From Haloterrigena salifodinae (GTDB lineage Archaea; Halobacteriota; Halobacteria; Halobacteriales; Natrialbaceae): a DNA stretch of 64,000 nucleotides. This document shows, piece after piece, positions 45,025-55,180 of the stretch; within the stretch, counting starts at the first letter, position 1, and every line of letters begins with the position of its first letter. The position numbers were made by a program, and so were the translations under genes. The stretch covers positions 1,054,001 through 1,118,000 of the forward strand of contig NZ_RQWN01000002.1 of assembly GCF_003977755.1 (NCBI RefSeq), read 5' to 3'. The notes below the pieces were generated by a model. The model was given only the letters and a program-made list of their open reading frames with translations. It ran no database searches and had not been told where the DNA came from.

Positions 45025-45489
45025 TTAGCAATTCCCCCACGAGGGATTATCGTCTCTGAAAAGAATGTCTGTAACTTCCTCTTCGCATAGCAGAGAAATA
45101 TTGATACAATCACTGGGTTCGCTCTGCTGATCGTCATAATCCTCAGGCAGAGAGAACTGCTCTATCCGTTCCGTCCCCTGGGCGGTGAATAAAATCGTGT
45201 ATTGTGCGGGCTCAGACGGCCAGGATTGCTCAATGAGTTCGTAAGCACCCTGGTTAGATCCGTCATCGCTGTACCCGTCTAATTCGATCGTGTTCTGATA
45301 CACCGTCGTTCCGTCTCGGTCAAGTCGGAGTGTGAGTGCTACAGGGTCCCTCTGCAAGTTCTTGATCTCGATGTTCCCAACTTGGATTCCTGTTTCAGAA
45401 TTGAACGGGAGTTTCCCGGCACACCCAGCTACGCCGGCGATTCCCAGTGTCGCAAGAAGATGACGGCGGGACCCAGAGATATATTCCAT
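45025..45489 (-). CDS. AT-rich predicted lipoprotein, unknown function
   Basis: A 154-residue exported protein with a SRRHLLATLGIAGVAGCAG signal and lipobox. The mature part is a predicted beta-rich domain (GIQVGNIEIKNLQRDPVALT, VYQNTIELDGYS) with late cysteines (DCINISLLCEEE). Its DNA is visibly less GC-rich than neighbours and its codon use is different, a sign of recent transfer. A TATA-like box at about 45513-45521 supports the ATG at 45489. Confidence 0.65.
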   Translation of the reverse strand: MEYISGSRRHLLATLGIAGVAGCAGKLPFNSETGIQVGNIEIKNLQRDPVALTLRLDRDGTTVYQNTIELDGYSDDGSNQGAYELIEQSWPSEPAQYTILFTAQGTERIEQFSLPEDYDDQQSEPSDCINISLLCEEEVTDILFRDDNPSWGNC

Positions 45490-45671
45490 ATGAACAGTTC
45501 GTGGAATCCACACATAAACGTACTGCTGAGATTGTTACGTGCGTAACCGATACTAAACACGAATCTCGAGGACAACGTTGAGGGAAAAGTCAGATCAACA
45601 ACTACTGATGGCGCTGCTGGTGTCGGGCGTCGAAAAATCGGCGTCTCGAGATCGGTCGTCGTGGTGCCGGC

Positions 45672-46232
45672 TTACAGTTCCGGCACGTCGGACGGCATAT
45701 CGAAGTCGTGGTAGTACTCGCCCTTCTCCTTCGAGAGGATATCGAGGACGGCGGCGGCGCCGTCGCCGGCCGCGATGACCGCTTGCCACTTCTCCGCGCG
45801 ACCCATCGCGCCGGTCGCGTACACGTTCTCGACGGTCGTTTCCATATCGACGTTCACGTCGACAACCTCTTCGTCGGTGAACTCGCAGCCGAGGTCCTCG
45901 GCGAGGCTCCGGTCGCCGCCGGTCGCGAGGACGACGTACGCCGCGGAGTACTCGTCTTCCTCGGTCCGCACGACGAATCCGTCGTCGGTCTCCTCGACGT
46001 CGGTCACTTCCTCCTCGTGCAGCGTCGCGCCGCGGTCGCGGGCCTGTCCGCGGGAAATCTGGAGGAATTCGTCGCCGCTGATGCTGCGAACCGCGGGGTA
46101 GTTGAAGAGGTGCGCCTTGTGCATCCACGACTCGTCCGTGTCGAAGGCGATCGTCTCGAGGTCGTTCTTCGCTGCGTACAGTGCGGCGCTCAGGCCGGCG
46201 GGGCCGCCGCCGACGATAGCTACGTCTGCCAT
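45672..46232 (-). CDS. Short FAD-binding oxidoreductase (thioredoxin-reductase-like, single domain)
   Basis: A 186-residue flavoprotein. It has the FAD Rossmann loop IVGGGPAGLSAALYAAKND at the start, YVVLATGGD in the middle and the late FAD site VYATGAMGRAEKWQAVIAAG. It lacks the NADPH-binding domain and the CxxC redox pair of thioredoxin reductase, so it is half the usual size. It is last in a minus-strand cluster with pirin and an HxlR regulator, and its promoter carries a perfect palindrome that overlaps the TATA box. Confidence 0.8.
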   Translation of the reverse strand: MADVAIVGGGPAGLSAALYAAKNDLETIAFDTDESWMHKAHLFNYPAVRSISGDEFLQISRGQARDRGATLHEEEVTDVEETDDGFVVRTEEDEYSAAYVVLATGGDRSLAEDLGCEFTDEEVVDVNVDMETTVENVYATGAMGRAEKWQAVIAAGDGAAAVLDILSKEKGEYYHDFDMPSDVPEL

Positions 46233-46262
46233 ACGCGAAGAGAACGGTCACGCATAGAAGTA

Positions 46263-46280
46263 TTTTACCATCTGGTAAAA
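46263..46280. promoter_or_regulatory. Palindromic operator TTTTACCA-TC-TGGTAAAA
   Basis: A perfect 8-bp inverted repeat with a 2-bp centre, 31-48 bp upstream of the flavoprotein ATG at 46232. It overlaps the likely TATA element (TAAAATAC on the minus strand), an arrangement typical for a repressor site. A very similar site precedes the pirin gene. Confidence 0.65.
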
Positions 46281-46306
46281 CGCGATCGACGCGGGCTCGT
46301 CACTGC

Positions 46307-47065
46307 TTAGAGGACGAACGGACCGCGCTGCCGGATCGCTTCGCCGTGGGGTCGCCCCGAAACGGCGACGACGCGAAGCGTCCCGTCGCTCCGGAGGTCG
46401 ACGCTCCGCGCGTCGGTGACCGGGAGCACATCGCCCTCGGTGAACGCCGCCCCGTCGACCGTTCCCTCGCCGGCGACGCCGTAGAGGAATCCCGACCACC
46501 CGTCGGGGACGGTCCACGTCCACGCGTCGGCGACGGAGACATCCAAATATTCCATCGGCGTGCGGAGGTCGATCGGCGAGCCCTCGCCGATGACCGTCGT
46601 GATCGTCGTTCCGTCCTCGACGGACGTCGGGAGTTCGTCGGCCGTCGCGTCGACGTAGTCCGGTTCGACATCCTTCTCGGCTTGAGGCAGATTCACCCAG
46701 AGCTGGAGTCCGCTACAGCCCTGCCCGTCCGCGGGGAACTCGGAGTGACGGATGCCGCCGCCGGCCGTGATACGCATGGCGTCGTTCTCGTATGCGGTGT
46801 TCGCGACGCCAAGCGAATCCTCGTGTGCCATCCCGCCGTCGATCATATACGAGACGATCTCGAACCCGCGGTGGGGGTGCATCGGGAACCCCTCGTCGGG
46901 GTCGATGTAGAACCGCTCGAACAACACGAACGGATCGAGGTTGGACGGATAGCTGTTCGTCGGGAACGCGCGGTTCGAATTCACGCCCGTCCCGTGGCGG
47001 ACGACTTCCCCGGAAATCGGGCCATCTGGCGTTCCGTGGGACTCGGGTGAGACCATACCTGCCAT
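46307..47065 (-). CDS. Pirin-family bicupin
   Basis: A 252-residue cupin protein. The N-terminal cupin has the metal motif GFPMHPHRGFEIVSYMIDGG and later GGGIRHSEFP, and the second cupin holds GTTITTVIGEGSPIDLRTPM. Pirins include quercetin dioxygenases and redox-sensing regulators. The ATG at 47065 begins MAGMVSPESHG; longer in-frame starts would cross the operator palindrome at 47069-47084. It is controlled with the neighbouring flavoprotein, probably by the HxlR regulator upstream. Confidence 0.87.
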   Translation of the reverse strand: MAGMVSPESHGTPDGPISGEVVRHGTGVNSNRAFPTNSYPSNLDPFVLFERFYIDPDEGFPMHPHRGFEIVSYMIDGGMAHEDSLGVANTAYENDAMRITAGGGIRHSEFPADGQGCSGLQLWVNLPQAEKDVEPDYVDATADELPTSVEDGTTITTVIGEGSPIDLRTPMEYLDVSVADAWTWTVPDGWSGFLYGVAGEGTVDGAAFTEGDVLPVTDARSVDLRSDGTLRVVAVSGRPHGEAIRQRGPFVL

Positions 47066-47068
47066 TCG

Positions 47069-47084
47069 TTTACCGACCGGTAAA
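47069..47084. promoter_or_regulatory. Palindromic operator TTTACCG-AC-CGGTAAA
   Basis: A perfect 7-bp inverted repeat with a 2-bp centre lying 4 bp before the pirin ATG, so over the likely transcription start of a leaderless message. It shares TTTACC-N4-GGTAAA with the site at 46263-46280. The two sites flank genes next to the HxlR-type regulator, which is the likely binder. Confidence 0.6.
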
Positions 47085-47279
47085 ACCTGTCGGAGGTGGG
47101 GGTTTGCTGCGAGCACACTCGAGTCGCACCCGCTGAGAACACGATCGCTACCGAATCGGTACTGACTCCACTCGCGTGCGGAGCGGTCCGCACTGTTCAG
47201 GGACACAACTCGCTCGATCGGTAGGCTAGCCGGCCGTTGACCGGTCGGCAAAAGTGACGTTCTTGCTCGAAACGCTATC

Positions 47280-47639
47280 TTAGTCCTCGCACTCCTCGAG
47301 CCACGAGCCGGCCCAGCACTCGATCTCGTCGAAGACCGGTTCCAGGGACTCGCCCTTGGCGGTCAGGCTGTAGTAGGTCGCGATCGGGGCATCCTCCTCG
47401 AGACGGCGTTCGACGAACCCCATCTCGCCTAAGTCGTCGAGCACGCGCGAGAGGGTGCGGGCGTTCGCGCCGGTCGAGCGCTTGAGTTCGTTGAACCGCT
47501 GTTCGCCGGAGAGCAGTTCGTGGAGGACCGCGAGCCGCCACTGGGAGCCGATCTGTTCGAGCGATTCGATGACCGGGCAGGCATTGGGACCGTCGGTCTC
47601 GGGCGTCTCGTCGCGGGGTTGGGTTTGGGGCGAAGACAT
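47280..47639 (-). CDS. HxlR-family winged-helix regulator
   Basis: A 119-residue regulator of the HxlR (DUF24) group. It has the family's N-terminal Cys in ACPVIESLEQIGSQWRLAVL, the winged helix with RFNELKRSTGANARTLSRVL and the wing PIATYYSLTAKG. HxlR proteins often respond to aldehydes, quinones or oxidants through that Cys. It sits upstream of pirin and the short flavoprotein on the same strand, with TTTACC palindromes before both, so it probably controls them. Confidence 0.88.
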   Translation of the reverse strand: MSSPQTQPRDETPETDGPNACPVIESLEQIGSQWRLAVLHELLSGEQRFNELKRSTGANARTLSRVLDDLGEMGFVERRLEEDAPIATYYSLTAKGESLEPVFDEIECWAGSWLEECED

Positions 47640-47776
47640 TCGCGTCGACTTTCGGCGCGGACCGCTTTAGCAGTTCGGGTTCGAACCAGCTAACACGACG
47701 TTAGTAGCTTCGGCGAGTGCACTCCACTGCCGGTGCCACCTGAAGAGATTATCCCGCTCGATCACTGAGGACCGAT

Positions 47777-47863
47777 ATGCAGTGGTGCGACCAGCCGACG
47801 AGACCGACCGGGAGTGAGGGCGTGAGGATCCGCGCCCGAACCACGGAGGCGGAAGTAGCGTGA
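47777..47863 (+). CDS. Putative 28-residue micro-ORF overlapping the rnhA start
   Basis: An ATG at 47777 opens 28 codons (MQWCDQPTRPTGSEG...) ending in a TGA that overlaps the GTG start of rnhA (GTGA). A TATA-like AGATTATCC at 47746-47753 lies 27 bp before this ATG, the position expected for a leaderless transcript, whereas it is 110 bp from the rnhA GTG. The message may therefore begin with this micro-ORF. No homology recognised. Confidence 0.35.
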   Translation: MQWCDQPTRPTGSEGVRIRARTTEAEVA

Positions 47864-48513
47864 CCGACGACCCCCTCCCGGCCGAACACCTCTCGCCGCT
47901 CGCCGCGCTCGTCGACGAGGTACTCGCGGGCGTCGGCTACGAGGTGGCGGCCGCCACCGACGTCATCGACGACGCCGTCCCCGGCTACGGCGGTCTCTTC
48001 GACCCCGAGACCTCCCCGGACGAGCTACGTTCTGCGCTCGAAAGCCTGCTAGAGTCGGGACTCACCCGGCCACCCGTCCCCGAGTCGACGAGCGACGCGT
48101 TCGTCCTCTACGTCGACGGCAGTTCCCGCGGCAATCCCGGACCCGCAGGTGCGGGCGCCGTCATCATGGACGCTACGGAGGACCAACTCGCCCGTCTCGG
48201 CCGCCCCGTCGGCTCCCGGACGGGGAACAACACCGCCGAATACGTCGCTCTCCAACTCGGGCTCTCCGAACTGTTGGCTCGCTACGAGCCGCGCAGAGTG
48301 GAAGTGCGCATCGATTCGATGACGGTCATCCGAGACGTCTGGGGTGGCGACGACCCGACGGAACCGGGCGTCGAGGGGTACAGCGAGGCCGTCGCGGCGG
48401 CGCTGGCGAGCGTTCCGGAACACCGGTACACGCACCTGGCCGACAGCGACCCGAACCCCGCCGACGCGCTGGCGACGGTGGGCGCCGATATCGCGGCCTT
48501 CGGACCGGGATAG
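47860..48513 (+). CDS. rnhA: Ribonuclease HI (archaeal type)
   Basis: A 217-residue enzyme that cuts RNA in RNA-DNA hybrids. The N-terminal 70 residues are a haloarchaeal extension (EHLSPLAALVDEVLAGVGYE). The RNase H domain has the catalytic acids in LYVDGSSRGNPGPAGAGAVI, NNTAEYVALQLGL and VRIDSMTVIRD, with a late Asp in DSDPNPADALA. Start is GTG. Present downstream of the HxlR cluster but transcribed away from it. Confidence 0.9.
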   Translation: MTDDPLPAEHLSPLAALVDEVLAGVGYEVAAATDVIDDAVPGYGGLFDPETSPDELRSALESLLESGLTRPPVPESTSDAFVLYVDGSSRGNPGPAGAGAVIMDATEDQLARLGRPVGSRTGNNTAEYVALQLGLSELLARYEPRRVEVRIDSMTVIRDVWGGDDPTEPGVEGYSEAVAAALASVPEHRYTHLADSDPNPADALATVGADIAAFGPG

Positions 48514-48608
48514 GAGCGGTACGCCGCTTACAATTCGGCACGCGATTCGCGGCGGCTATCGGTGAGATCCAATCCCGCTCCGTCACCGACTCGACCTCTA
48601 CCGATTGG

Positions 48609-49043
48609 TCACTCCTCGTTCGATTCGGCGACGCGCTCCTCGAGCAATTCCTCGAGTCGCTCGAGTGCGCGCAGACAGACGGGCGCGTAGCCGGTCGCAG
48701 TCGGGGGAAGTTCGAAGGCGATCCGACAGCGGTTCGCGCCGAGGTCGTCGACGCGGTGGTCGGCACCCGGCAGTTTGAGAACGCGCCAGCTCCAGCGCCG
48801 TTCCGCGGGGACGTACGCCGTGATGCGAAACGGGACCCACGCGCCGGGGATCCGAACGCGACCGCTCGTGTCGAGTCGGAGCCGTCGCTCGGTCGCCTCG
48901 ACGCCGGTCACGAGAGGCGACCACTCCGGCCAGCGGGCGGTATCCACGAGCAGGTCCCACGCCTCGGCCGGGGGTGCGTCGACGACGTGCGAGACCTCGA
49001 GTCGCCGACCGTCGGGTGTTCGCGTCCGCCGGAGACGAGTCAT
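48609..49043 (-). CDS. SRPBCC/START-like lipid-binding fold protein
   Basis: A 144-residue protein with the SRPBCC opening VSHVVDAPPAEAWDLLVDTA and PEWSPLVTGVE, and the strand pattern of a Bet v1-like pocket (RIPGAWVPFRITAYVPAERR). It probably binds a small hydrophobic ligand or acts in a cyclase-type reaction; nothing more specific can be said. Divergent from the ABC transporter operon. Confidence 0.8.
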   Translation of the reverse strand: MTRLRRTRTPDGRRLEVSHVVDAPPAEAWDLLVDTARWPEWSPLVTGVEATERRLRLDTSGRVRIPGAWVPFRITAYVPAERRWSWRVLKLPGADHRVDDLGANRCRIAFELPPTATGYAPVCLRALERLEELLEERVAESNEE

Positions 49044-49140
49044 CGTACGCGACGGTACGGCGGCCTCGGCAATGGGGTTTGCCCGGGACCTTCAGGGGCC
49101 ACTAGACTTTACTGGGGTGGCTCCCTCCCTCGGGTAACGA

Positions 49141-50159
<1,019 letters not shown>

Positions 50160-50163
<4 letters not shown>

Positions 50164-52088
50164 GCGACGAGACCGACCAGAATCCGGACCGTCGGTCGCG
50201 GCGTCGCCGACTCCGCGGCGCACTGGCGAGGACGGCTCGGATCTCCCGCTGGGAGGTCTCCCGGAGCGCGGGCACCGTCGATCGGAAGACGGTGCTCGTG
50301 CTGGCGGCGCTGGCGCTCGTCGTCGGCCTCGTGGGCGTTTCGGCCGCCGGCGAAGGGGTCGGCCTTGAGGACGAAATCTACGTCGTCGCGGTCGACGAGG
50401 ACAGCAAGTACCACGACGTCGCCGTCGAGAGCGAGGCGTTCAGACCGATGCCACTCGACGAACTCGTGGTCGAGAGCGGCGACGAGGCCAACGCCGACGT
50501 GGTGGTGACGCGAAACGGCGAGCTCGCCCGCTACGGACCCCACGGAGAGGCCGCCCACGACGCGTTCGTCGAGGCGATCGACGCGTACAACGAGGAGCGC
50601 TTCCGCCAAGAGGCCAACGAGACGGCGGCCTACCCGGTCCACGTCGAACTCGACTACCAGGAGCGCAATTTCGACCGGACGAGCGAACAGGGCGAACGTG
50701 GTGGACCGTCGAACGGCGATTCTGACGGCGGGACCGGAACCGGTCCGGCCGAGAACGGAACCGGCGACGACTCGACGGCTGACGGAACCGGTGGCGAGGG
50801 CTCGAGCGACGACGGATCCGGCGACGCCACCAGTGGAAGCACCGACGGGACCGATCGGAACGACGGGGCTACCGATGACGGAGACGGCCGACTGCAGGTG
50901 CCGAACATCGGCGGCGCCGGCGGCGCAGTCGACGGAACTGTCGGGCCGCCAGGATCGATCTCACCGCCGTTTCCCTTCCAGTCGCTGCTGCTCGCGTTCC
51001 TGTTTGTCGTCCCGATGAACTTCGTCATCCAGGCCTACGGGAGCACGATCATGGACGAGCGGGTCAAGCGACGCGGCGAACTGCTGCTCGTCTCGCCGGC
51101 CTCGAGGCGCGAGATCGTCGCGGGGAAGACGCTACCGTATCTGCTGGGGCTGGTCGCCATCGCGGTCGGGATCACCGTCGCGGTCCGGGGTGGCCTCCTC
51201 TCGGTCGCCGCGGCGATCCCGATCGCGCTGCTGTTTCTCGCGGCGACGTTCGCCGGCGCGATGCTCGCCCGCTCGTACAAGGAGCTGACGTTCGTGACGG
51301 TCACGATCAGCGTCTTCCTCACGACGTACACGTTCATTCCGGCGGTGTTCACCGACGTAAACCCGATCGCGCTGATCTCGCCGCTGACGCTGATCGTGAC
51401 GGATCTGCAGGGCGAGTCGGTCTCCCTCGGTGAGTACGTCTTCTCGACCGGGCCGTTCTACTGCAGCGCCGCGGTCTGTTTCCTGCTCGGGATCGGCGTC
51501 TACCGCGAGGAGGACATGTTTGCCCAGAAGGCGCTCCCGGCGAAGGTGCTCGACGCGATCGCGAGCCGCCTCCATAGCTATCGGAGCGTGGCCATCCTGA
51601 CGATCCTGTTCATCCCCTTCGTCTTCGCCGGCCAGTTGCTCGCTGTGGCCCTGCTGTTCGCCGTCCCAGAGCAACTCGCCGTGCCGCTCATCGTCGTCCT
51701 CGCGGCGGCTATCGAGGAGGTCGCCAAGAGCGTCCACGTCTATGCCGGCTTCGTCCGCTCGCGGTTCGAGGCCTCCCTTCGCGTCGCCGCCGTCCTCGGC
51801 GTCTGCTCCGGCGCCGGCTTCTTCCTCGGCGAGAAGGTCACACACATCGTCCAGTTCGTCGGCCTCCCCGAGTTGACCGTCGGCGCCGCCGCCTTCGGTC
51901 CCGAGCTCTCGGGCGATCCGCTGCTGGCCGCGGCGGTCTTCCTCGCGCCGCTGGTCTTGCACGTCGTGACGGCCGTGATCTCGGCGATCGGCGCGAGTCG
52001 CAGTCGGATCGACTACGCGCTCACCGTCGTTCTGGCGACACTCGTTCACGCGATCTACAACGTGGGGGTGATCGCCCTTGTCGCGTGA
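50160..52088 (+). CDS. ABC-2-type permease fused to a PrsW-like intramembrane protease domain
   Basis: A 642-residue membrane protein. The first part is an ABC-2 exporter permease: one helix at about 40-60, a large outer domain with a Gly/Ser/Asp/Thr-rich stretch at about 185-260, then helices after residue 280 and the coupling loop IMDERVKRRGELLLVSPASR. From about 475 to the end is an extra block of helices with AAAIEEVAKSVHVYAG (an EExxK motif near residue 520), LHVVTAVISAIG and LVHAIYNVG (HxxxN near 630), the pattern of PrsW/CPBP-type glutamic proteases. It overlaps the ATPase (GTGA) and the next permease. Export substrate unknown. Confidence 0.8.
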
Positions 52089-53235
52089 TCGCTCGAGCGA
52101 CGACTCAACGCCGGTCCGACGCGGACCGAACCCGCCTGAACCGGCCGACGGCGGCGACTCCCGGTTATCCCTGCCGTTCGGCCCGCGCTGGGCCGTGGCC
52201 CGCCGCGAACTCGGGTCGCTGCGCTCCGAGAAGACGATCGTCCTCGCGCTGGCGATCCAGCTGGTCATCGCGGCCTTCTCCTCGTTTCTGGTCGTCGGGC
52301 TCGTCTCGCTGTACGATCCGGGCTCCGTCGACGACTACGACAATCGGGTCGCGATCACCGGTGCCGACGAAGCCGATATCGAACGGCTCAGCCAGCTCGC
52401 CACCGAACAGGACGGCCTCGAGCCGACGGCCGCCGAGTCCAGAGCCGACGCGTTCGCGGCCTTCGACGAGGGGCAGGTCGCGGCCGTCCTCGAGGTGACC
52501 AGGGACACAGACGGGCGACTGGTCGTCGACGCGACCGTTCCCGACGGGGGGCTGGAGACGACGCTGCTGATCGTCCAGCTCCAGGAGCTCCTCGAGACCC
52601 TCGAGCACGAGGAGCGACTCGCCAACGCCGACGCCCTGGAGGCGCCGCCGCTCGACGTCCCCGACGAGGTTGGCGCGAGCCCGTACCTCGAGTTCACCTA
52701 CACGATCCTCGTCCCGCTGTTGCTGTTCCTGCCGGTGTTCATCAGCGGCTCGATCGTCGTCGACTCGCTGATCGAGGAGCGATCCCGCGGGACGCTGGAG
52801 CTGCTCCGAGTCAGTCCGCTCTCGCTCGTGGACGTGGCCGACGCGAAGCTTCTGACGATCGCCGCGCTGGCGCCGCTACAGGCGGTCGCCTGGCTGCTTC
52901 TTCTCGCGTTCAACGGGACGGTGATCGCCGCGCCGGCGGCGCTGATCGTTCTGGTCGCGGCGTTGGCGCTCGCCGTCACCGCGGCCGGGGCGGGCGTCGC
53001 GCTCGTCGCCCCCGACAGGCGACAGGCCCAACTCGCCTACTCCGGCGGGATCGTCGGCGCGCTGGTGCTGGCCACGTTGCTCCCCGAGCACCCGGCCAAC
53101 ACCGTCGCCAAGTTCGCCATCGGCAGCGCCACGGCGACGACGTGGCTGTCGCTGGCGACCTACTGTCTCGTCGCGGTCGGCGGCTGTCTCGCGGTCAGGG
53201 CCGGTATCGAGCGGCTGAACACGGACTCGCTCTGA
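52078..53235 (+). CDS. ABC-2-type transport permease
   Basis: A 385-residue permease of the NatB type. It has a first helix at about 55-80, an outer domain of about 150 residues (residues 85-210), and five to six helices after it, with the coupling loop SLIEERSRGTLELLRVSPLS. It completes the three-gene export operon with the ATPase and the PrsW-fusion permease. The frame begins with TTG at 52078 inside the preceding gene (11 bp overlap); an in-frame GTG near residue 40 is the only other obvious start, so the exact start is uncertain. Confidence 0.87.
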   Translation: MSRDRSSDDSTPVRRGPNPPEPADGGDSRLSLPFGPRWAVARRELGSLRSEKTIVLALAIQLVIAAFSSFLVVGLVSLYDPGSVDDYDNRVAITGADEADIERLSQLATEQDGLEPTAAESRADAFAAFDEGQVAAVLEVTRDTDGRLVVDATVPDGGLETTLLIVQLQELLETLEHEERLANADALEAPPLDVPDEVGASPYLEFTYTILVPLLLFLPVFISGSIVVDSLIEERSRGTLELLRVSPLSLVDVADAKLLTIAALAPLQAVAWLLLLAFNGTVIAAPAALIVLVAALALAVTAAGAGVALVAPDRRQAQLAYSGGIVGALVLATLLPEHPANTVAKFAIGSATATTWLSLATYCLVAVGGCLAVRAGIERLNTDSL

Positions 53236-53522
53236 CCGTCTGTCGCCACGGCTCCGGCTCTCGGCGCGGTTCCGAATCCGGTTCCGATTCGCGCGGCAAC
53301 CCGGCTATTGGCCGTGACGTCCGACGAAAAAACGATGAAACCGAACGGAAACGGCGATGGTGGCGTCCGGTTCAGTCGGAGCGACTGAACACGCGCTTGA
53401 TCCGCGAGACGATCGCACTAAAATAACGTGAATCTAACCTGTGGCCCGCCGTGATGGTCGTCCCGGCGACCGTCAATTGCCCCGGTACGTACTGTTTTTT
53501 CGCCGGCGGCCGTTCGCCCGGT

Positions 53523-54497
53523 ATGGAGTACACGACGCTCGGTTCGACCGGCATGGAAGTCAGTCGCCTCTGTCTGGGCTGTATGAGCTTCGGCTCGAGC
53601 GACTGGCGCGAGTGGGTCTTAGACGACGAGGAGAGCACGGAAATCATCGATCGGGCGATCGACCTCGGGATCAACTTCTTCGACACGGCGAATATGTACT
53701 CGAAGGGCGAGTCCGAGCGAATCCTCGGCGAGGCCCTCGAGGGCTACCGGGAGGAGTCGGTCGTCGCGACGAAGGGCTACTTCCAGATGCGCGAGGACGA
53801 TCCGAACTCGGGCGGCCTCTCCCGGAAGGCGATCGAGCAGGAACTGGAAGCGAGCCGCGAACGCCTGGGGATGGACACGATCGACCTCTACCAGATCCAT
53901 CGCTGGGACGACGACACGCCGATCGAGACGACGATGCGGGCGCTGGACGACGCCGTCCGCCGGGGTCACGTTCGCTATCTCGGCGCCTCCTCGATGTGGG
54001 CCCACCAGTTCGCCGAGTCGCTCCAGACGAGCGATCGGCTGGGCCTCGAGCGGTTCGTCACGATGCAGAACCACTACAACCTCGTCTACCGCGAGGAAGA
54101 GCGAGAGATGCTGCCCCTCTGCAAGACGGAAGACGTCGGCGTCGTCCCGTGGTCGCCGCTGGCGCGGGGCTACCTCACCCGACCCCACGAGGAGATCGAC
54201 GCGACGACCCGCGGCGAGAACGAGGAGCACCTGTACGATCACCCCTACCGCGAGGGCGGCGGCCGGGAGATCAACGAGCGCGTCGCCGAAATCGCCGCCG
54301 ACAAGGGCGCGACGATGGCCCAGATCAGCCTCGCGTGGCTGCTCCACAAGGACTGGGTCGACGCCCCCATCGTCGGGACGACAAGCGTCGAACACCTAGA
54401 GCAGGCCGTCGAAGCGCTCGAGATCGATCTCTCCGCATCCGATATCGCCTACCTCGAGGAACCGTACGAACCGGTGCCGGTGTCGGGCCACAGCTGA
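53523..54497 (+). CDS. Aldo/keto reductase
   Basis: A 324-residue NADPH-dependent TIM-barrel oxidoreductase. The tetrad region is visible as INFFDTANMYSKGESERILG with Asp and Tyr, VVATKGYF with Lys and LYQIHRWDDDTP with His; the NADPH loop at the end reads APIVGTTSVEHLEQAVEAL. It belongs to the YajO/AKR13-like branch common in haloarchaea. Start at 53523 (MEYTTLGSTGMEV). Substrate unknown. Confidence 0.92.
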   Translation: MEYTTLGSTGMEVSRLCLGCMSFGSSDWREWVLDDEESTEIIDRAIDLGINFFDTANMYSKGESERILGEALEGYREESVVATKGYFQMREDDPNSGGLSRKAIEQELEASRERLGMDTIDLYQIHRWDDDTPIETTMRALDDAVRRGHVRYLGASSMWAHQFAESLQTSDRLGLERFVTMQNHYNLVYREEEREMLPLCKTEDVGVVPWSPLARGYLTRPHEEIDATTRGENEEHLYDHPYREGGGREINERVAEIAADKGATMAQISLAWLLHKDWVDAPIVGTTSVEHLEQAVEALEIDLSASDIAYLEEPYEPVPVSGHS

Positions 54498-54530
54498 GGC
54501 TGTGACTGGGAGGACGATGCCATCTCGGGT

Positions 54531-55079
54531 TCACGGAATCTCCGCGACGGCCTCGTGCAGTTCGTCCCCGGTCCGCCACTCGTACAGCCGCCCCTCGGAT
54601 TCGAACAGCTCGAAGACGCCGTCCTCCATCCAGCCGTAGGGGTGGTGTGCCTCGGGGTACTCGCGCTTGAGCACGTGGGTTTTCTCGAAGTACTCCTCGG
54701 TGCCCGCGAGCAGCCCCTGTTCGACGAGGAAGCCGCTGGGCTCGTTCTCGGCGACGCCAACGACGTGGCTCACGAGGTCCGCGAGCAGGCAGAACTTCGC
54801 GATGCCGTTCTCCCAGTCGCCGCGGACGTCGCTCATAAGAAACGCGTAGGCGTCGTCGCGCCGGTTGAGGCGGTTGACGACGAGATCCAGCCGGCCCATC
54901 GGTCCGGGATCGTAGTTCCCGAGGACGAAATACGAGCGCTCGGTCTCGTAGATCGGCGTCAGATCGCTCAGCGCGCGGAGCAGTTCCTCGTTGTCCGCGA
55001 GCGAGCGCTCCTCGACCTCGAGGCGCTCCGTCGCGCTCGTGAGCACTGCCTCGGGAACGGGCGGCGACTCGTCGGTCAT
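54531..55079 (-). CDS. Conserved haloarchaeal protein of unknown function
   Basis: A 182-residue soluble acidic protein. Ordered segments include YFVLGNYDPGPMGRLDLVVN, NGIAKFCLLADLVSHVVG and HHPYGWMEDGVFELFESEG. No enzymatic motif or membrane helix is visible. I chose the ATG at 55079, which has a TATA-like box near 55102-55110; an earlier in-frame start would extend into the promoter. It is divergent from a winged-helix regulator. Confidence 0.6.
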   Translation of the reverse strand: MTDESPPVPEAVLTSATERLEVEERSLADNEELLRALSDLTPIYETERSYFVLGNYDPGPMGRLDLVVNRLNRRDDAYAFLMSDVRGDWENGIAKFCLLADLVSHVVGVAENEPSGFLVEQGLLAGTEEYFEKTHVLKREYPEAHHPYGWMEDGVFELFESEGRLYEWRTGDELHEAVAEIP

Positions 55080-55180
55080 ACCCCACGGTTCAAAGGAGAC
55101 GACAATAGGGTTTGCTCCACGGTTTCCGTTTCCGAAACGCGACTGGCCCCTTGAGAGCACCCGTGGGAAAACACTCCAGA

